A stretch of 24,259 nt of DNA, from positions 225,670-249,928 of the forward strand of contig MU646922.1 in assembly GCA_026770585.1 (NCBI GenBank), read 5' to 3'. A program made the translations under genes and the position numbers. The DNA is from Baffinella frigidus. Lineage: Eukaryota > Cryptophyceae > Cryptomonadales > Baffinellaceae. The notes beneath the pieces are model-generated. The model searched no databases and was not told the origin of the DNA. It saw only the letters and a program-made list of their open reading frames with translations. This document shows positions 7,266-14,520 of this stretch, one piece after another (the first letter of the stretch is position 1; the number at the start of each line of letters is the position of its first letter).

Positions 7266-7468
7266 GAGCCAATGAGGTAGGACTTGGCCAAATCGAACTT
7301 CGAAGTTGCAAGATGCGAACTTTTAGATGGACCGTAATTATTAGTAAACACCATGGTTTGTACTGCAAAATTTGAATTTAAAACACTACATGTCCAAAAG
7401 AGTCCATCTAGAAGTTCGCATCTTGTAACTTCGAAGTTCGCCCTGGCCAAGTCCTACCACATTGGCTC
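7266..7468. mobile_element. Hairpin element HpV with TA duplication
   Basis: Arms of about 67 bp pair with roughly six mismatches. They begin GAGCCAATGAGGTAGGACTT and include CGAACTTCGAAGTT and GATGCGAACTT, a palindrome within the arm. TA flanks both ends (7264-7265 and 7469-7470). The loop of about 70 bp has no gene. One copy in this window. Confidence 0.88.
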
Positions 7469-7469
7469 T

Positions 7470-7827
7470 AGGAGCTCGTACGAAGCTTCGTACATGTACG
7501 AGCTACAAAACTTATTATCATTGTAACTCGTCCTAGGAAATAGTCACATTATTTCTGCCTCGCGTGGAATAAGCCAACTTTCCACGAACGAAGAGGGTCC
7601 AAAAAAGATCAGGTGAACAGGAAATGAATTCAAATGATACGAGATGACCGGAAGGGCGCCAACGGCACCGATTCACAAAACAAAACGATGTCCAGCCAAC
7701 TTCGCTGAAACGAAAAGGTGTACAGTTCCACTGTAAACTCTGCCAAACGGGCGCGTGATCGTCAATCTGTGTTTGTAAACCACCCAAATGGGCCGAATCA
7801 GGTGTAGGGAAGATGATACAGTGTGTA
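7470..7827. other. Unannotated sequence
   Basis: Ordinary-looking sequence with no clear repeat. A minus-strand open frame of 84 codons (7533-7787) has no recognisable domain and is not supported as a gene. Confidence 0.4.
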
Positions 7828-7913
7828 TGTGTCTCCTCTACAAGATTCTAGATCTCTGCTGACAGTCAGCTGTGTCTCCTCTACAAGATTCTAGATCTCT
7901 GCTGACAGTCAGC
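7828..7913. repeat. 43-bp tandem duplication
   Basis: Two identical units start at 7828 and 7871, each reading TGTGTCTCCTCTACAAGATT, then CTAGATCTCTGCTGACAGTC, then AGC. The identity implies a recent event. Confidence 0.95.
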
Positions 7914-7990
7914 CTCTTTTCTGCTGAAGGGGGTGCGCCTTGATTCCGGTCATTCGGTGTGCGGATGCACAGGGGTACACTGTACAATGG

Positions 7991-8021
7991 TTCGATTTGC
8001 CCAAGTTGTGAGGGTTGGTGG
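7991..8021. mobile_element. Solo end of an HpI-type element
   Basis: TTCGATTTGCCCAAGTTGTG then AGGGTTGGTGGCGGG matches the right end of HpI2 at 8486-8519. The other end is not adjacent, so this is a fragment or one end of a disrupted copy. Confidence 0.75.
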
Positions 8022-8027
8022 CGGGAC

Positions 8028-8196
8028 ATCATAGTCGAGATTCCACGTATCCGATACAATGGTACCTCGCTCATAAGAAACCGCCCCCCCCTAGGCAGTA
8101 GGACCATGCCCAGGGTCCTAAGGTGGTCCTAGGGAGGGGGGCGTTTCTTATGAGCGAGGTAACCCTGTATCGGATACGTGGAATCTCGACTATGAT
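8028..8196. mobile_element. HpH1 inserted at the centre of a 56-bp palindrome
   Basis: HpH1 occupies 8057-8167 (111 bp), flanked by TA on both sides. Its arms carry TACCTCGCTCATAAGAAACC and the mirror GTTTCTTATGAGCGAGGTA. Outside it, 8028-8054 and 8170-8196 are exact reverse complements. Removing HpH1 and one TA leaves a perfect 27+2+27 palindrome centred on TA. HpH2, HpH3 and HpH4 lack these outer arms, so they are not part of the element. Confidence 0.9.
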
Positions 8197-8283
8197 GACC
8201 ATACACCCTGTCTCCATGTTCGTCGCTCTCTCTCTCGCGCGCGCCGGACAAGACAATTCTGAGTTCAAGGGGGGGTGAACGCA

Positions 8284-8345
8284 GAAGACCAGGTTCTTGG
8301 TTCTTGGTTCCTGGTTCTTGGTTTTTAGTTTTTGATTCTTGGTTC
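8284..8345. repeat. TTCTTGG heptamer repeat
   Basis: Run of GGTTCTTGGTTCTTGGTTCC type units, about eight copies of TTCTTGG/TTTTTAG variants. This accounts for the repetitive frames on the other strand. Confidence 0.9.
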
Positions 8346-8377
8346 CAGTCAGGCTCTTTGTCTGCTGGTACGATGCG

Positions 8378-8515
8378 CCACCAACCCTCACAGTCTGGGC
8401 AAATCGGGGGAAATGGCTCCAAAGATCCCCTTGAAGGCCGTCGGATTCCGACGGCCTCCAAGGGGATTTGGTGTTTTTGACTTTTTCGATTTGCCCTAGT
8501 GGTGAGGGTTGGTGG
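8378..8515. mobile_element. Hairpin element HpI2
   Basis: Left tip CCACCAACCCTCACAGTCTG and GGCAAATCG pair with CGATTTGCCC and GTGAGGGTTGGTGG. The centre (8424-8467) is a near-perfect palindrome around CGTCGGATTCCGACG. The TTTTTGACTTTTTC word is in the right arm. Confidence 0.87.
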
Positions 8516-8598
8516 CGGGATTCCTCAAACCTCCTCGGGGAGCGGCCCCTTTAACAGCGGGCGGAGTCCTCTGCGCATCGTCGAATGCCTGCACTGTA

Positions 8599-8715
8599 CA
8601 GGGGTACCTCGCTCATAAGAAACAGCACCCCCCTAGGACCCTACAGTAGGTCTATGCCTAGGGCCCTACGGCGGTCCTAGGGGGGGGGCAGTTTCTTATG
8701 AGCAAGGTGCCCCTG
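8599..8715. mobile_element. Hairpin element HpH2 (117 bp, TA site)
   Basis: Begins CAGGGGTACCTCGCTCATAA and ends GAGCAAGGTGCCCCTG, with TA at 8597-8598 and 8716-8717. The inner block is CCTAGGACCCTACAGTAGG, then TATGCCTAGGGCCCTACGG, then CGGTCCTAGG. Arms pair over nearly the whole length. Confidence 0.92.
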
Positions 8716-8841
8716 TACGGCAGATCCGGTCCTGGCTTGGCGACGGCACGGGCTGACATTGACGATCCTCTCTTATAAATCGGAATTAACTCTGTCTCTC
8801 TCTGTCTCCCTCTCTCTCTCAGACACACGTACGATCGTGCA

Positions 8842-8869
8842 AACCCGTAGGCCTCTAGGCCTACGGGTT
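8842..8869. repeat. 28-bp near-perfect palindrome
   Basis: AACCCGTAGGCCT and AGGCCTACGGGTT flank a 2-bp centre. A short CT-rich microsatellite precedes it at 8790-8821. The CCGTAGGC word is related to the CCTACCGTAGG module of other hairpins. Confidence 0.85.
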
Positions 8870-9007
8870 AGAATTTGGGGCCTAAGGGAAATCCTAAGGA
8901 TCTCCGGCCAGTTAAAAAAATTGAGATGGCCGTTATTCAGATCAGCCCGCTCAAAAAAACGGCTCTAGGATCCCAGCTTCTTCGGCTCCCTCGGCAGTTA
9001 GTTAGCG

Positions 9008-9168
9008 AAGCGTCCAGCCCTGAAACCTGTTTTTGGACCTGAAGCGGATCAAATCGCCTCTACGCTCCAAAAACGTCTAAAAAGGGGGTACGAACCCCTC
9101 CAAGGGGGTGAGGTAGAGGCGATTTGATCCGCTTCAGGTCCAAAAACAGGTTTCAGGGCTGGACGCTT
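9008..9168. mobile_element. Hairpin element HpAB with identical 56-bp arms
   Basis: The left arm starting AAGCGTCCAGCCCTGAAACC is exactly reverse-complemented at the right end (to 9168) over about 56 bp. The loop of about 49 bp has its own short stem around GGGGGTACGAACCCCTCC. Perfect arms imply recent formation or arm homogenisation. One copy in this window. Confidence 0.9.
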
Positions 9169-9187
9169 TCGTGACGACAGTGCCCAT

Positions 9188-9326
9188 CCACCAGCCCTCC
9201 GAGGTGGACCAAATCGAGGCTGGAGCATGCGCCGATTCCTCGAGCGGCCCCTTCGAAAACGAATGTGCCACCTGGGGAAATGGCTCTAAACAATCGTCGA
9301 TTTGGACCGCCTTGCAGGGCTGGTGG
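9188..9326. mobile_element. Hairpin element HpM4 (HpM/HpI type)
   Basis: CCACCAGCCCTCCGAGGTGG then ACCAAATCGA pairs with TCGATTTGGACCGCCTTGCA ending GGGCTGGTGG. It combines the HpM outer tip with the ACCAAATCG inner arm of HpI1, so it links the two families. Confidence 0.87.
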
Positions 9327-9378
9327 ATCCCGGCGTGAGCAGCCGACCTGGCACAGAAACGTGGATCGATCCTCCTAC

Positions 9379-9423
9379 GTTCAATAAAGCTCCAATAGCT
9401 TCATGCGAGGTGAGCCATCCATC
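9379..9423 (+). repeat. Host direct repeat, copy 1 (copy 2 at 9739-9792)
   Basis: GTTCAATAAAGCTCCAATAG then CTTCATGCGAGGTGAGCCAT recurs at 9739-9792 with an extra GATGGCTCC. The two copies bracket HpH3. The sequence is otherwise unrecognised. Confidence 0.85.
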
Positions 9424-9564
9424 CCTTAACTGGCCAGGAGGTCAAATTTGACCTCCAAGAGGTCCTAGACAGGTCCTAGGGTCCTACGGTAGGGCGTATG
9501 GGCCTGCTCGCCACTTCAGGGATAGGGGTACCCCGCGGCAGTGCCCGTCCCAGCGTTGCATGTA

Positions 9565-9681
9565 CAGGGGTACCTCGCTCATCAGAAACCGCCCCCCCCC
9601 AGGACCCTATAGTAGGCCTGTGCCTAGGGCCCTATGGTGGTCCTAGGGGGGTGGGCGTTTCTTATGAGCGAGGTACCCCTG
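9565..9681. mobile_element. Hairpin element HpH3 (117 bp, TA site)
   Basis: Begins CAGGGGTACCTCGCTCATCA and ends GAGCGAGGTACCCCTG, with TA at 9563-9564 and 9682-9683. It has the same length and inner block as HpH2, with a few substitutions. Confidence 0.92.
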
Positions 9682-9842
9682 TATCAGCCCACCGGGCACA
9701 GCAACGTTCGGGCTGCCGTAGGGCACCCTACTTCGTGCCTTCAATAAAGCTCCGATGGCTCCAATAGCTTCATGCGAGGTGCGCCATCCACAGACACGCC
9801 AGATTCCTGGAAGGAAGGCCAAAAGTCCATTCGTCCCTGGGC

Positions 9843-9902
9843 GCTTGTCAAAAGTCATCACCGCCTTGGGGACAAGGTTGTCAAAAGTCATCACCGTCTT
9901 GG
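9843..9902 (+). repeat. 33-bp direct repeat, 2 units
   Basis: TTGTCAAAAGTCATCACCGC and CTTGG recur 33 bp later with one change. The CAAAAGTCAT word resembles the TTGACTTTTG module of hairpins in reverse. A CACGCCAGATTCCTGGAAGG tip just upstream (9794-9813) matches HpJ ends, so this may be a damaged HpJ element. Confidence 0.8.
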
Positions 9903-9959
9903 AAGACAGTTTCAACGCGATGGAGGTTCCTTACCCCTCCAGCAGTCCTTGAGGTCCTT

Positions 9960-10019
9960 TAGGTTCTTTCCACTCCCACCATGGGCGGACACCGGAACTT
10001 ATCCTGCAGAAAGGCCATG
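9960..10019 (+). repeat. Dispersed repeat Y, copy 2
   Basis: CCACTCCCACCATGGGCGGA, CACCGGAACTTATCCTGCAG, AAAGGCCATGC. It is preceded by GAGGTCCTTTAGGTTC, the same lead-in as family Z, supporting a common origin for Y and Z. Confidence 0.82.
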
Positions 10020-10167
10020 CAGTTGGCGTGGAGGGGGGTGCCCCTGCGACTCGCAGCTTCCTTCCTGTGACCCCGCTTGGGAGGGGAGAGATTAACCATT
10101 GAGGCTCATCACCTGTCCGACCAAGGCTCACACTTCCTGAAGAAAAAGTGGTGGCGTGGGATCACTA

Positions 10168-10284
10168 CGGGGGTTTCTCGCGAATGAGAACACGCACCGT
10201 CCTAGGGTCCTACGATAGGGCTATCCCTAGGAGCATAGGACCACCCTAGAGGCGGTGCGTGTTCTTATTCGCGAGTAACCCCTG
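10168..10284. mobile_element. Hairpin element HpH4 (117 bp, TA site)
   Basis: Begins CGGGGGTTTCTCGCGAATGA and ends TTCGCGAGTAACCCCTG, with TA on both sides. Length equals HpH2 and HpH3. The tips differ from HpH2 but change together on both arms (TCGCGAATGAGAAC against GTTCTTATTCGCGA), while the inner TCCTACGATAGG block is retained. Confidence 0.9.
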
Positions 10285-10351
10285 TACCTGCCCTCCCGGG
10301 AGACGCTCTCGACGCGGCCTTTTTGTTCTTCTTTTTTATTCCTCTCAAGCG

Positions 10352-10425
10352 GATGGGCCCACCTCGGCGCCTCGGGACAGATATGCCCGCCTCGGAGCTG
10401 ATAGGCCCGCCTCGGGACAGGAGGG
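10352..10425 (+). repeat. GGCCCGCCTCGG-type short repeats
   Basis: GGCCCACCTCGG, GCCCGCCTCGG and GGCCCGCCTCGG recur at irregular spacing. The same word occurs in element HpN (14418, 14690, 14753), near 10648 and near 21067. Confidence 0.65.
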
Positions 10426-10451
10426 CCTGTCTCAGGTTCAGGTTCAGAACC

Positions 10452-10514
10452 CCCTCCCTAAACCCTAAACAGATAGAAACCCTGAACCCTGAACCATGAA
10501 CCATAAACCCTAAC
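10452..10514. repeat. Degenerate CCCTAAA/CCCTGAA telomere-like repeats
   Basis: Heptamers CCCTAAA, CCCTGAA, CCATGAA and CCATAAA in series. Orientation is opposite to the block at 5885-6580. Confidence 0.88.
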
Positions 10515-10774
10515 CCCTGGCTTCGGCAGAGCGCTGGAGTACAGGGGTACCTCGCTCAGAAGGGACCCCCCCCCCCCCCAGGACCCTACAGTAGGACTAT
10601 GCCTAGGGCCCTAGGGGGGTCCTAGTGTGAGGACCGGGTCCGGGATGGGCCCGCCTCAGGGGAAAAGGGCTCCAAGGGTGAGTCCTATATCGGGGGAAAT
10701 CCCTATAAGTATTGTAATCCTCGCTCTCTAGGGGGGTGCCAGGAACCCCCTGGCTTCGGCAGAGCGCTGGAGTA
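10515..10774. mobile_element. HpH5 fragment between 27-bp direct repeats
   Basis: HpH5 starts at 10542 after TA with CAGGGGTACCTCGCTCAGAA and runs to about 10627, where the right arm is replaced by GTGTGAGGACCGGGTCCGGG, an end of family HpN. A 27-bp direct repeat beginning CCCTGGCTTCGGCAGAGCGC sits at 10515-10541 and 10748-10774, bracketing the whole segment. Confidence 0.8.
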
Positions 10775-10806
10775 GCGCAAGCTTCGCCTCAGCCCACCCC
10801 AGCTGG

Positions 10807-10893
10807 TTTAGGGTTTAGGGTTTAGGGTTTAGGGTTTAGGGTCTAGGGTGTAGGGTGTAGGGTGTAGGGTGTAGGGTGTAGGGTGTAGGGTGT
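10807..10893. repeat. Telomere-like array switching TTTAGGG to TGTAGGG
   Basis: Five TTTAGGG units, one CTAGGG transition unit, then about seven TGTAGGG units. The TGTAGGG variant (as CCCTACA) also forms pure arrays at 20023-20118, 23855-23930 and 24149-24259. Confidence 0.96.
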
Positions 10894-10998
10894 AAAACCC
10901 GTAACTTTAACCCTGCACCCTGCACGCTGTGTGAGGCGTACAGGGGTCACAGGGTGGTATCAAAAATGCAAGAAACAAGAACCTGCAGACCCTTAGGC

Positions 10999-11125
10999 CA
11001 CACAGCGGGCCTCAAAGAAATTTCGTGAATAGCTCATAAGCGTTAACACATAGGACCCTACGGTAGGCAATAGCATAGGGACGCAGGGGGGTTGCTACGG
11101 ATAAGGTGACGGAAAGGCGGCCCGA
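10999..11125. mobile_element. HpB3, truncated
   Basis: Starts CCACACAGCGGGCCTCAAAG. The minus strand then has TTATCCGTAGCAACCCCCCT and ATTGCCTACCGTAGGGTCCT, as in HpB1. The far CACAGCGGG tip is missing, replaced by GGCGGCCCGATTTGGG. Confidence 0.75.
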
Positions 11126-11177
11126 TTTGGGTTGAGACCTGTACGCCAAGGAGGCGAGGGACGAGGAATCGGGGTCT

Positions 11178-11325
11178 TGAAACCGTAACCCCTAGACCCT
11201 AGACCCTAGACCCCGACCCCTAAACACTAAGCACCAAACCCTAAACCCTAAACCCTAAACTCGAAGCCCAAAGCCATAAACCCTCATCCTTAAACCCAGC
11301 ACCATAAACCTCAAACCATCAACCA
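11178..11325. repeat. Degenerate CCCTAAA-type repeats
   Basis: ACCCTAG units, then CCCTAAA, then AAACCAT/CATAAACC variants, decaying towards 11325. Orientation is opposite to that at 10807-10893. Confidence 0.92.
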
Positions 11326-11372
11326 TCAAGAACCTGGACGCGAGGGAGATGCCTCTTGGGGGAAAGTGTCAA

Positions 11373-11525
11373 CAACCGCTGCAGGGCGAGGACGGGACAC
11401 AGTTTTAAAGGATTTTAAAAACTTCCCCCTGAATCCTGCAGGAAATGGACTTTTAAGACTTTACAGTCAGGTCCGGATTCCGGACCTGGCTTTTAAAACC
11501 GTGCTTCTTTCGCTCGGCAGCGGTT
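11373..11525. mobile_element. Possible old hairpin element HpAD
   Basis: CAACCGCTGC at 11373 mirrors GCAGCGGTTG at the right end. Inner parts (GTTTTAAAGG against GCTTTTAAAACC) pair loosely, and CAGGTCCGGATTCCGGACCTG makes a strong palindrome at about 11470-11490. Arms have diverged, so this is less certain than the other hairpins. Confidence 0.55.
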
Positions 11526-12051
11526 GGACTTTCGGGGTGACTAAATCCTCGTTTAAGTTGAAGACTTGGGTCAAGAAGTTGACAGAAGGCATCTCGCGGT
11601 CCTTCAGGTCCTTTAGGGTTTGATTTCTCCCAACATAGACCAACACCACGTCTTTCCGTAAAAAAAAATCTGCAGGGGGTCACTAATTGCGCGGAATAGT
11701 GGCGAGGGGTCACCAACTACACTTCCGTGGGTCTGGGGATCCACGAACAAGAAAAACAAAAGGTTACCTGACCTTTTACCTTTTGTAGGCGATTTTGTTT
11801 TTAGGCCCTTGAGGTTTGAAATGCTCCCAACATAGCCCAATGACACGCCTTTCCGTAGAAAAGATCTGCAGAAAAGGCATTATTCGTCCTTGAGGTCGTT
11901 TAGGTTTTAATTTCTCCCAACATGTGCCAACGACACGCCCTTCCGTAGAAAGGACTGCAGAAAAAGTTATTTTGCTTTCGGAAAGGACGTTCGAATCCGC
12001 TGAAGCGTATTTCGTTGCTTGTGGTAACAATACAGCAGCCATTCCCTCGGA

Positions 12052-12255
12052 ATGGCTACTGGAAAAGGCGTGTTGTCTGTTTTGCAGAGGCTCGTGAAGA
12101 AGGGATACAGGGTGGTTCTCTTGGGGTGTTCGAGTTATTCCAAAGAGGAACGCGCTCGCACACACACACAACCCAAGTCAGCCGCTATGAGGCTCATGGT
12201 ATCCCATGGTTGGAGCATAGGAGCTTCAACCACGGATACCCCAGAGGAAAGATGA
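12052..12255 (+). CDS. Coding-like fragment, unknown function
   Basis: An open frame from ATG encodes MATGKGVLSVLQRLVKKGYR followed by VVLLGCSSYSKEERA. This has the pattern of an amphipathic helix leading into a hydrophobic beta strand, as in Rossmann-like folds. The part from LQRLVKKGY onward is repeated in decayed form at 12459-12560, which argues the sequence derives from an exon. TTGTCTGTTTTGCAG just before AGGCTCGTG could be a splice acceptor, in which case the first 12 codons are intron. After KEERA the frame enters CACACA repeats and coding potential is doubtful. I do not recognise the protein. Confidence 0.35.
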   Translation: MATGKGVLSVLQRLVKKGYRVVLLGCSSYSKEERARTHTQPKSAAMRLMVSHGWSIGASTTDTPEER

Positions 12256-12458
12256 TTCCAAAAGGTGAGAGGGGTTGTGTGGGGAGGATTGAGGTGAGGT
12301 TAGCCAGACCCCAAAGATGAAAGGAGAGAAATGTGGTGATGTAGGTCCTTTAGGTCCTTTAGGTTTCATTTTTTCCCAACATGGCCCAACGACACGCCTT
12401 TCCGTAGAAAGGATCCGCAGAGAAAGCATTTTTGCTTTCGGATCGCATTGAGCTCTCC

Positions 12459-12560
12459 AGTGCAGAGGCTCGTGAAGAGGGGATATAGGGTGGTTCTCTT
12501 GGGGTGCTTGAGGTAATCCAGAGCATCGCGCTCGCCCACACACCGAACCCAAGTCAGCCT
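12459..12560 (+). pseudogene. Decayed second copy of the coding-like fragment
   Basis: Encodes QRLVKRGYRVVLLGC and then a stop codon (TGAGGTAATCC in place of TCGAGTTATTCC). It is closely similar to 12087-12185, down to the final ACCCAAGTCAGCC. It is preceded by CTCTCCAGTGCAG, which would serve as an acceptor. A third trace of the lead-in (GATCGCGTTTCGCTCTCCAG, then TGC) is at 12965-12987 with no exon following. Confidence 0.5.
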
Positions 12561-13054
12561 TTAGGTCCTTTAGGTCCTTCAGGTCCTTCAGGTTTTAATT
12601 TCGCCCAACATAGCCCAACGACACGCCCTTCCGTAAAAAGGACTGCAGAGAAAGCATTTTCGCTTTCGGGGGTCGCGAAAGCAAAAATGCTTTTCCTGCA
12701 GTCCTTTCTACGGAAGGGCGTGTCGTTGACGTATGTTGGGAGAAATTAAAACCTAAAGGACCTAAAGGTGGATCCACGAACAGGGTGTGTGGTCGATAAC
12801 AAAAGAGAGAGGGCTCAGGGTGGACGACCTCATCGCGCCTTAACATAATTTCGGCATTTCCTTTAGATCGATCTTTAGGTCCTTTAGGTTTTAATTTCTC
12901 CCAACATATGCCAACGGCACGCCCTTCCGTAGAAAGGACTGCAGAGAAAGCATTTTTGCTCTCGGATCGCGTTTCGCTCTCCAGTGCCCTTTCCGATGTG
13001 ATAATAAAAATTTAGGGTCGTATCCACGAACAGGTTGTGAGCTCCAAATTCGCG

Positions 13055-13285
13055 ATGGCGGGTCGATCTGGTTTGGGGCCCCTCTGCAGGCTCTCCGCAG
13101 CTCTCAGGGCGCCCTCTGCAGCGCCGAATGGGCTACTCTCACGTGCATCAATGCCCGCCCGCCTGGGATTCGCCCCCCACCAGAACCAGTCCCGCGGGTT
13201 TCGCCTCGCGACGGAGGCTGTGGACCCAGCTGGCATCCGAGTCATCATGGTGCGGCACGGGCAGAGCGCCAACAATCTGCTCCAG
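13055..13285 (+). CDS. First exon of a histidine phosphatase superfamily gene (phosphoglycerate mutase-like)
   Basis: From ATG 13055 the frame encodes 77 residues ending IRVIMVRHGQSANNLLQ, and is followed directly by GTAAGC, a canonical splice donor, in phase 0. The beta strand plus RHGQS is the signature of the histidine phosphatase superfamily. His68 would accept the phosphate, with Arg67 in the same pocket. The preceding 50 residues are rich in Arg, Ala, Ser and Pro with no acidic residue before Glu54, as expected for a mitochondrial or plastid targeting peptide. The second catalytic His and the rest of the domain are not found in this window, so the gene either continues through large repeat-filled introns or is a fragment. 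Substrate is unknown: mutase, protein phosphatase (PGAM5-like) and other branches share this motif. An upstream in-frame GTG exists but ATG is the sensible start. Confidence 0.72.
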
Positions 13286-13420
13286 GTAAGCTCACCGAAA
13301 CAGCCAGTTACCCAGCAGCCACAGTCGCCTATGCCGACAGCCCTGCTAAAACAAGGGAATCCTGCGCCGTGCATCCACACCGAGGATCCGAGGCGCTGAA
13401 GCCTCTGGACCCCGGCGCAG

Positions 13421-13468
13421 TTGGCTGTGGAGAAGCGGATGGCGAAGGGCGAGATCGCAGCGGAAGAG
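13421..13468 (+). CDS. Possible second exon of the histidine phosphatase gene
   Basis: A 48-nt segment preceded by CTCTGGACCCCGGCGCAG (acceptor-like) and followed by GTGAGC (donor-like) keeps phase 0 and encodes LAVEKRMAKGEIAAEE. The implied intron is 135 bp. Residues are helix-like, but I cannot match them to the family. Frames starting slightly upstream are also open, so the boundaries are tentative. Confidence 0.3.
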
Positions 13469-13719
13469 GTGAGCGTCTGCTTGCCCACTCATGGGTTCCA
13501 CCGGTGGTGTGCTGCTTGCACAAGGCCGGGTGCTCAGCGCCTTGCGCGGATCGGCACTGTACACACAGCTTCAGAAAGACCATGTTAGATATACGTATGG
13601 CGATCCCGGATCGACGCGTGCAGAGGTAGACACCCTCTGATGCCGTACCAACAGCAACCCGTTGCAGCTTATAACCGGATCGGGTACTGCGGTGATTTTC
13701 AGCTAAACCGAAGAAATTT
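13469..13719. other. Unannotated, probably intron of the histidine phosphatase gene
   Basis: No recognised repeat. Short open frames exist but none shows the second His motif of the family. Confidence 0.4.
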
Positions 13720-13850
13720 CTTCGGTATGTCCCGTCAGCAATTCGAGGTCCCTAGGGGTTCCTACCGTAGGGTCATAGGAAAGATCTTTAAAAAACGAAA
13801 CACCCGAATCCTTGGGAGGAACCGGTAAAAGCTGCTACGGGTTGCTGGTG
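13720..13850. mobile_element. Possible degenerate hairpin with HpB-like core
   Basis: Contains GAAATTTCTTC, then CCTAGGGGTTCCTACCGTAG followed by GGTC, then CTTGGGAGGAACCGGTA and CTACGGGTTGC. These are scattered matches to the HpB/HpR core rather than a complete element. Confidence 0.45.
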
Positions 13851-13928
13851 GTATAGTGTGCCCTTTTAGGCCGAGCCATGTTTTCAAAATAGTCATTTTC
13901 CCGGGCCCTGCCTCGCCGGCTTTCAGAG

Positions 13929-14077
13929 CAGTACACTGCCAGGTTGGAGTTTTTGTATTAGTCAACTCAAGGCGAAAATCGATTTTCGAAGTACCCAATC
14001 TGGGTACCTCGTTTCTAAGTTGACAGATTTTGTGGGTGAATTGACTTTTACAAAATCTCTGGCGTGGCAGTGCAGTA
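13929..14077. mobile_element. Hairpin element HpK1
   Basis: Tips CAGTACACTGCCAGG and CTGGCGTGGCAGTGCAGT. The centre GAAGTACCCAATCTGGGTAC is palindromic. AGTCAACTCAAGGCGAAAAT in the left arm faces GTGGGTGAATTGACTTTTAC in the right. It is about 90 percent identical to HpK2 (22827-22975), in the same orientation. Confidence 0.9.
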
Positions 14078-14107
14078 GGCCCCTGTTTCGATTTGTACAG
14101 ACCGTGT

Positions 14108-14300
14108 AGAGCGCACACGACTTCTCTCGTCGGCCATGCTCAGACACAGCCTCAGGCACTTATTGACACTGATTGACTTTGTTCGAAAGAGAAATGCACG
14201 GCGCAGAATTGAGGCGAGGTTAGAAACACAACTGGGAACTGCACCATAGTTGTCCTACCGGGATGCATACATGGAGGCCGTGTTGGTGTTAATACAGGTC
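14108..14300 (+). repeat. Host segment duplicated at 15411-15680
   Basis: AGCGCACACGACTTCTCTCG, then CTCAGACACAGCCTCAG, later GGGATGCATACATGGAGGCC and GTGTTGGTGTTAATACAGG, matched in order by 15411-15680. Copy 1 carries about 100 extra bp at about 14156-14256. Copy 2 instead carries about 170 bp at 15447-15616. The two copies therefore show each other's pre-insertion state. Confidence 0.85.
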
Positions 14301-14314
14301 TAGCGCTGCCTCAG

Positions 14315-14520
14315 TGTGAGGACGGAGTCCTGGACGGCCGTGCTCCCCCTATAGGACCACCGTAGGGTTATGGTAGCGGCCTACTGTAGGGTCCTGTGTG
14401 TGTGAGGACGGAGTCCTGGACGGGCCCGCCTCGGGCGGGAGCGTGATGAGAAGTCATTTATGTAGACATTAGACATGAGCCTAGGGGGGGTGCGCCTCCT
14501 TATGAGCGAGGTACAGTAAT
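14315..14520. mobile_element. Composite HpN / HpH-like segment, copy 1
   Basis: GTGTGAGGACGGAGTCCTGG at 14315 and again at 14399, with a CTATAGGACCACCGTAGGGT and CCTACTGTAGGGTCCTG block between. It then runs through ATGAGAAGTCATTTATGTAG to GAGCCTAGGGGGGGTGCGCC and TTATGAGCGAGGTA, an HpH-type right end. The region 14334-14484 is a direct repeat of 14605-14751. Confidence 0.8.

Larger units (their letters stand above)
11600..12965. repeat. Repeat family Z cluster, 7 units
   Basis: Units of about 80-95 bp lie near 11600-11680, 11800-11880, 11884-11975, 12340-12440, 12555-12675, 12676-12770 (inverted) and 12870-12965. The consensus order is AGGTCCTTTAGGTTTTAATT, then CTCCCAACATAGCCCAACGA, then CACGCCCTTCCGTAGAAAGG, then ACTGCAGAGAAAGCAT. 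Some units extend into TTTGCTTTCGGATCGC. The inverted pair at 12555-12770 would fold into a long hairpin with tip TTTCGGGGGTCGCGAAA. Fragments GGATCCACGAACARG at 11738, 12769 and 13020 accompany the cluster. Confidence 0.92.

Noticed and set aside
7533-7787. Minus-strand frame of 84 codons
   Set aside because: No motif, no splice context and no paralogue in the window. Length is within chance.
13012-13488. Minus-strand frame of 158 codons
   Set aside because: It is the shadow of the histidine phosphatase exon on the other strand, which carries a real motif and splice donor.
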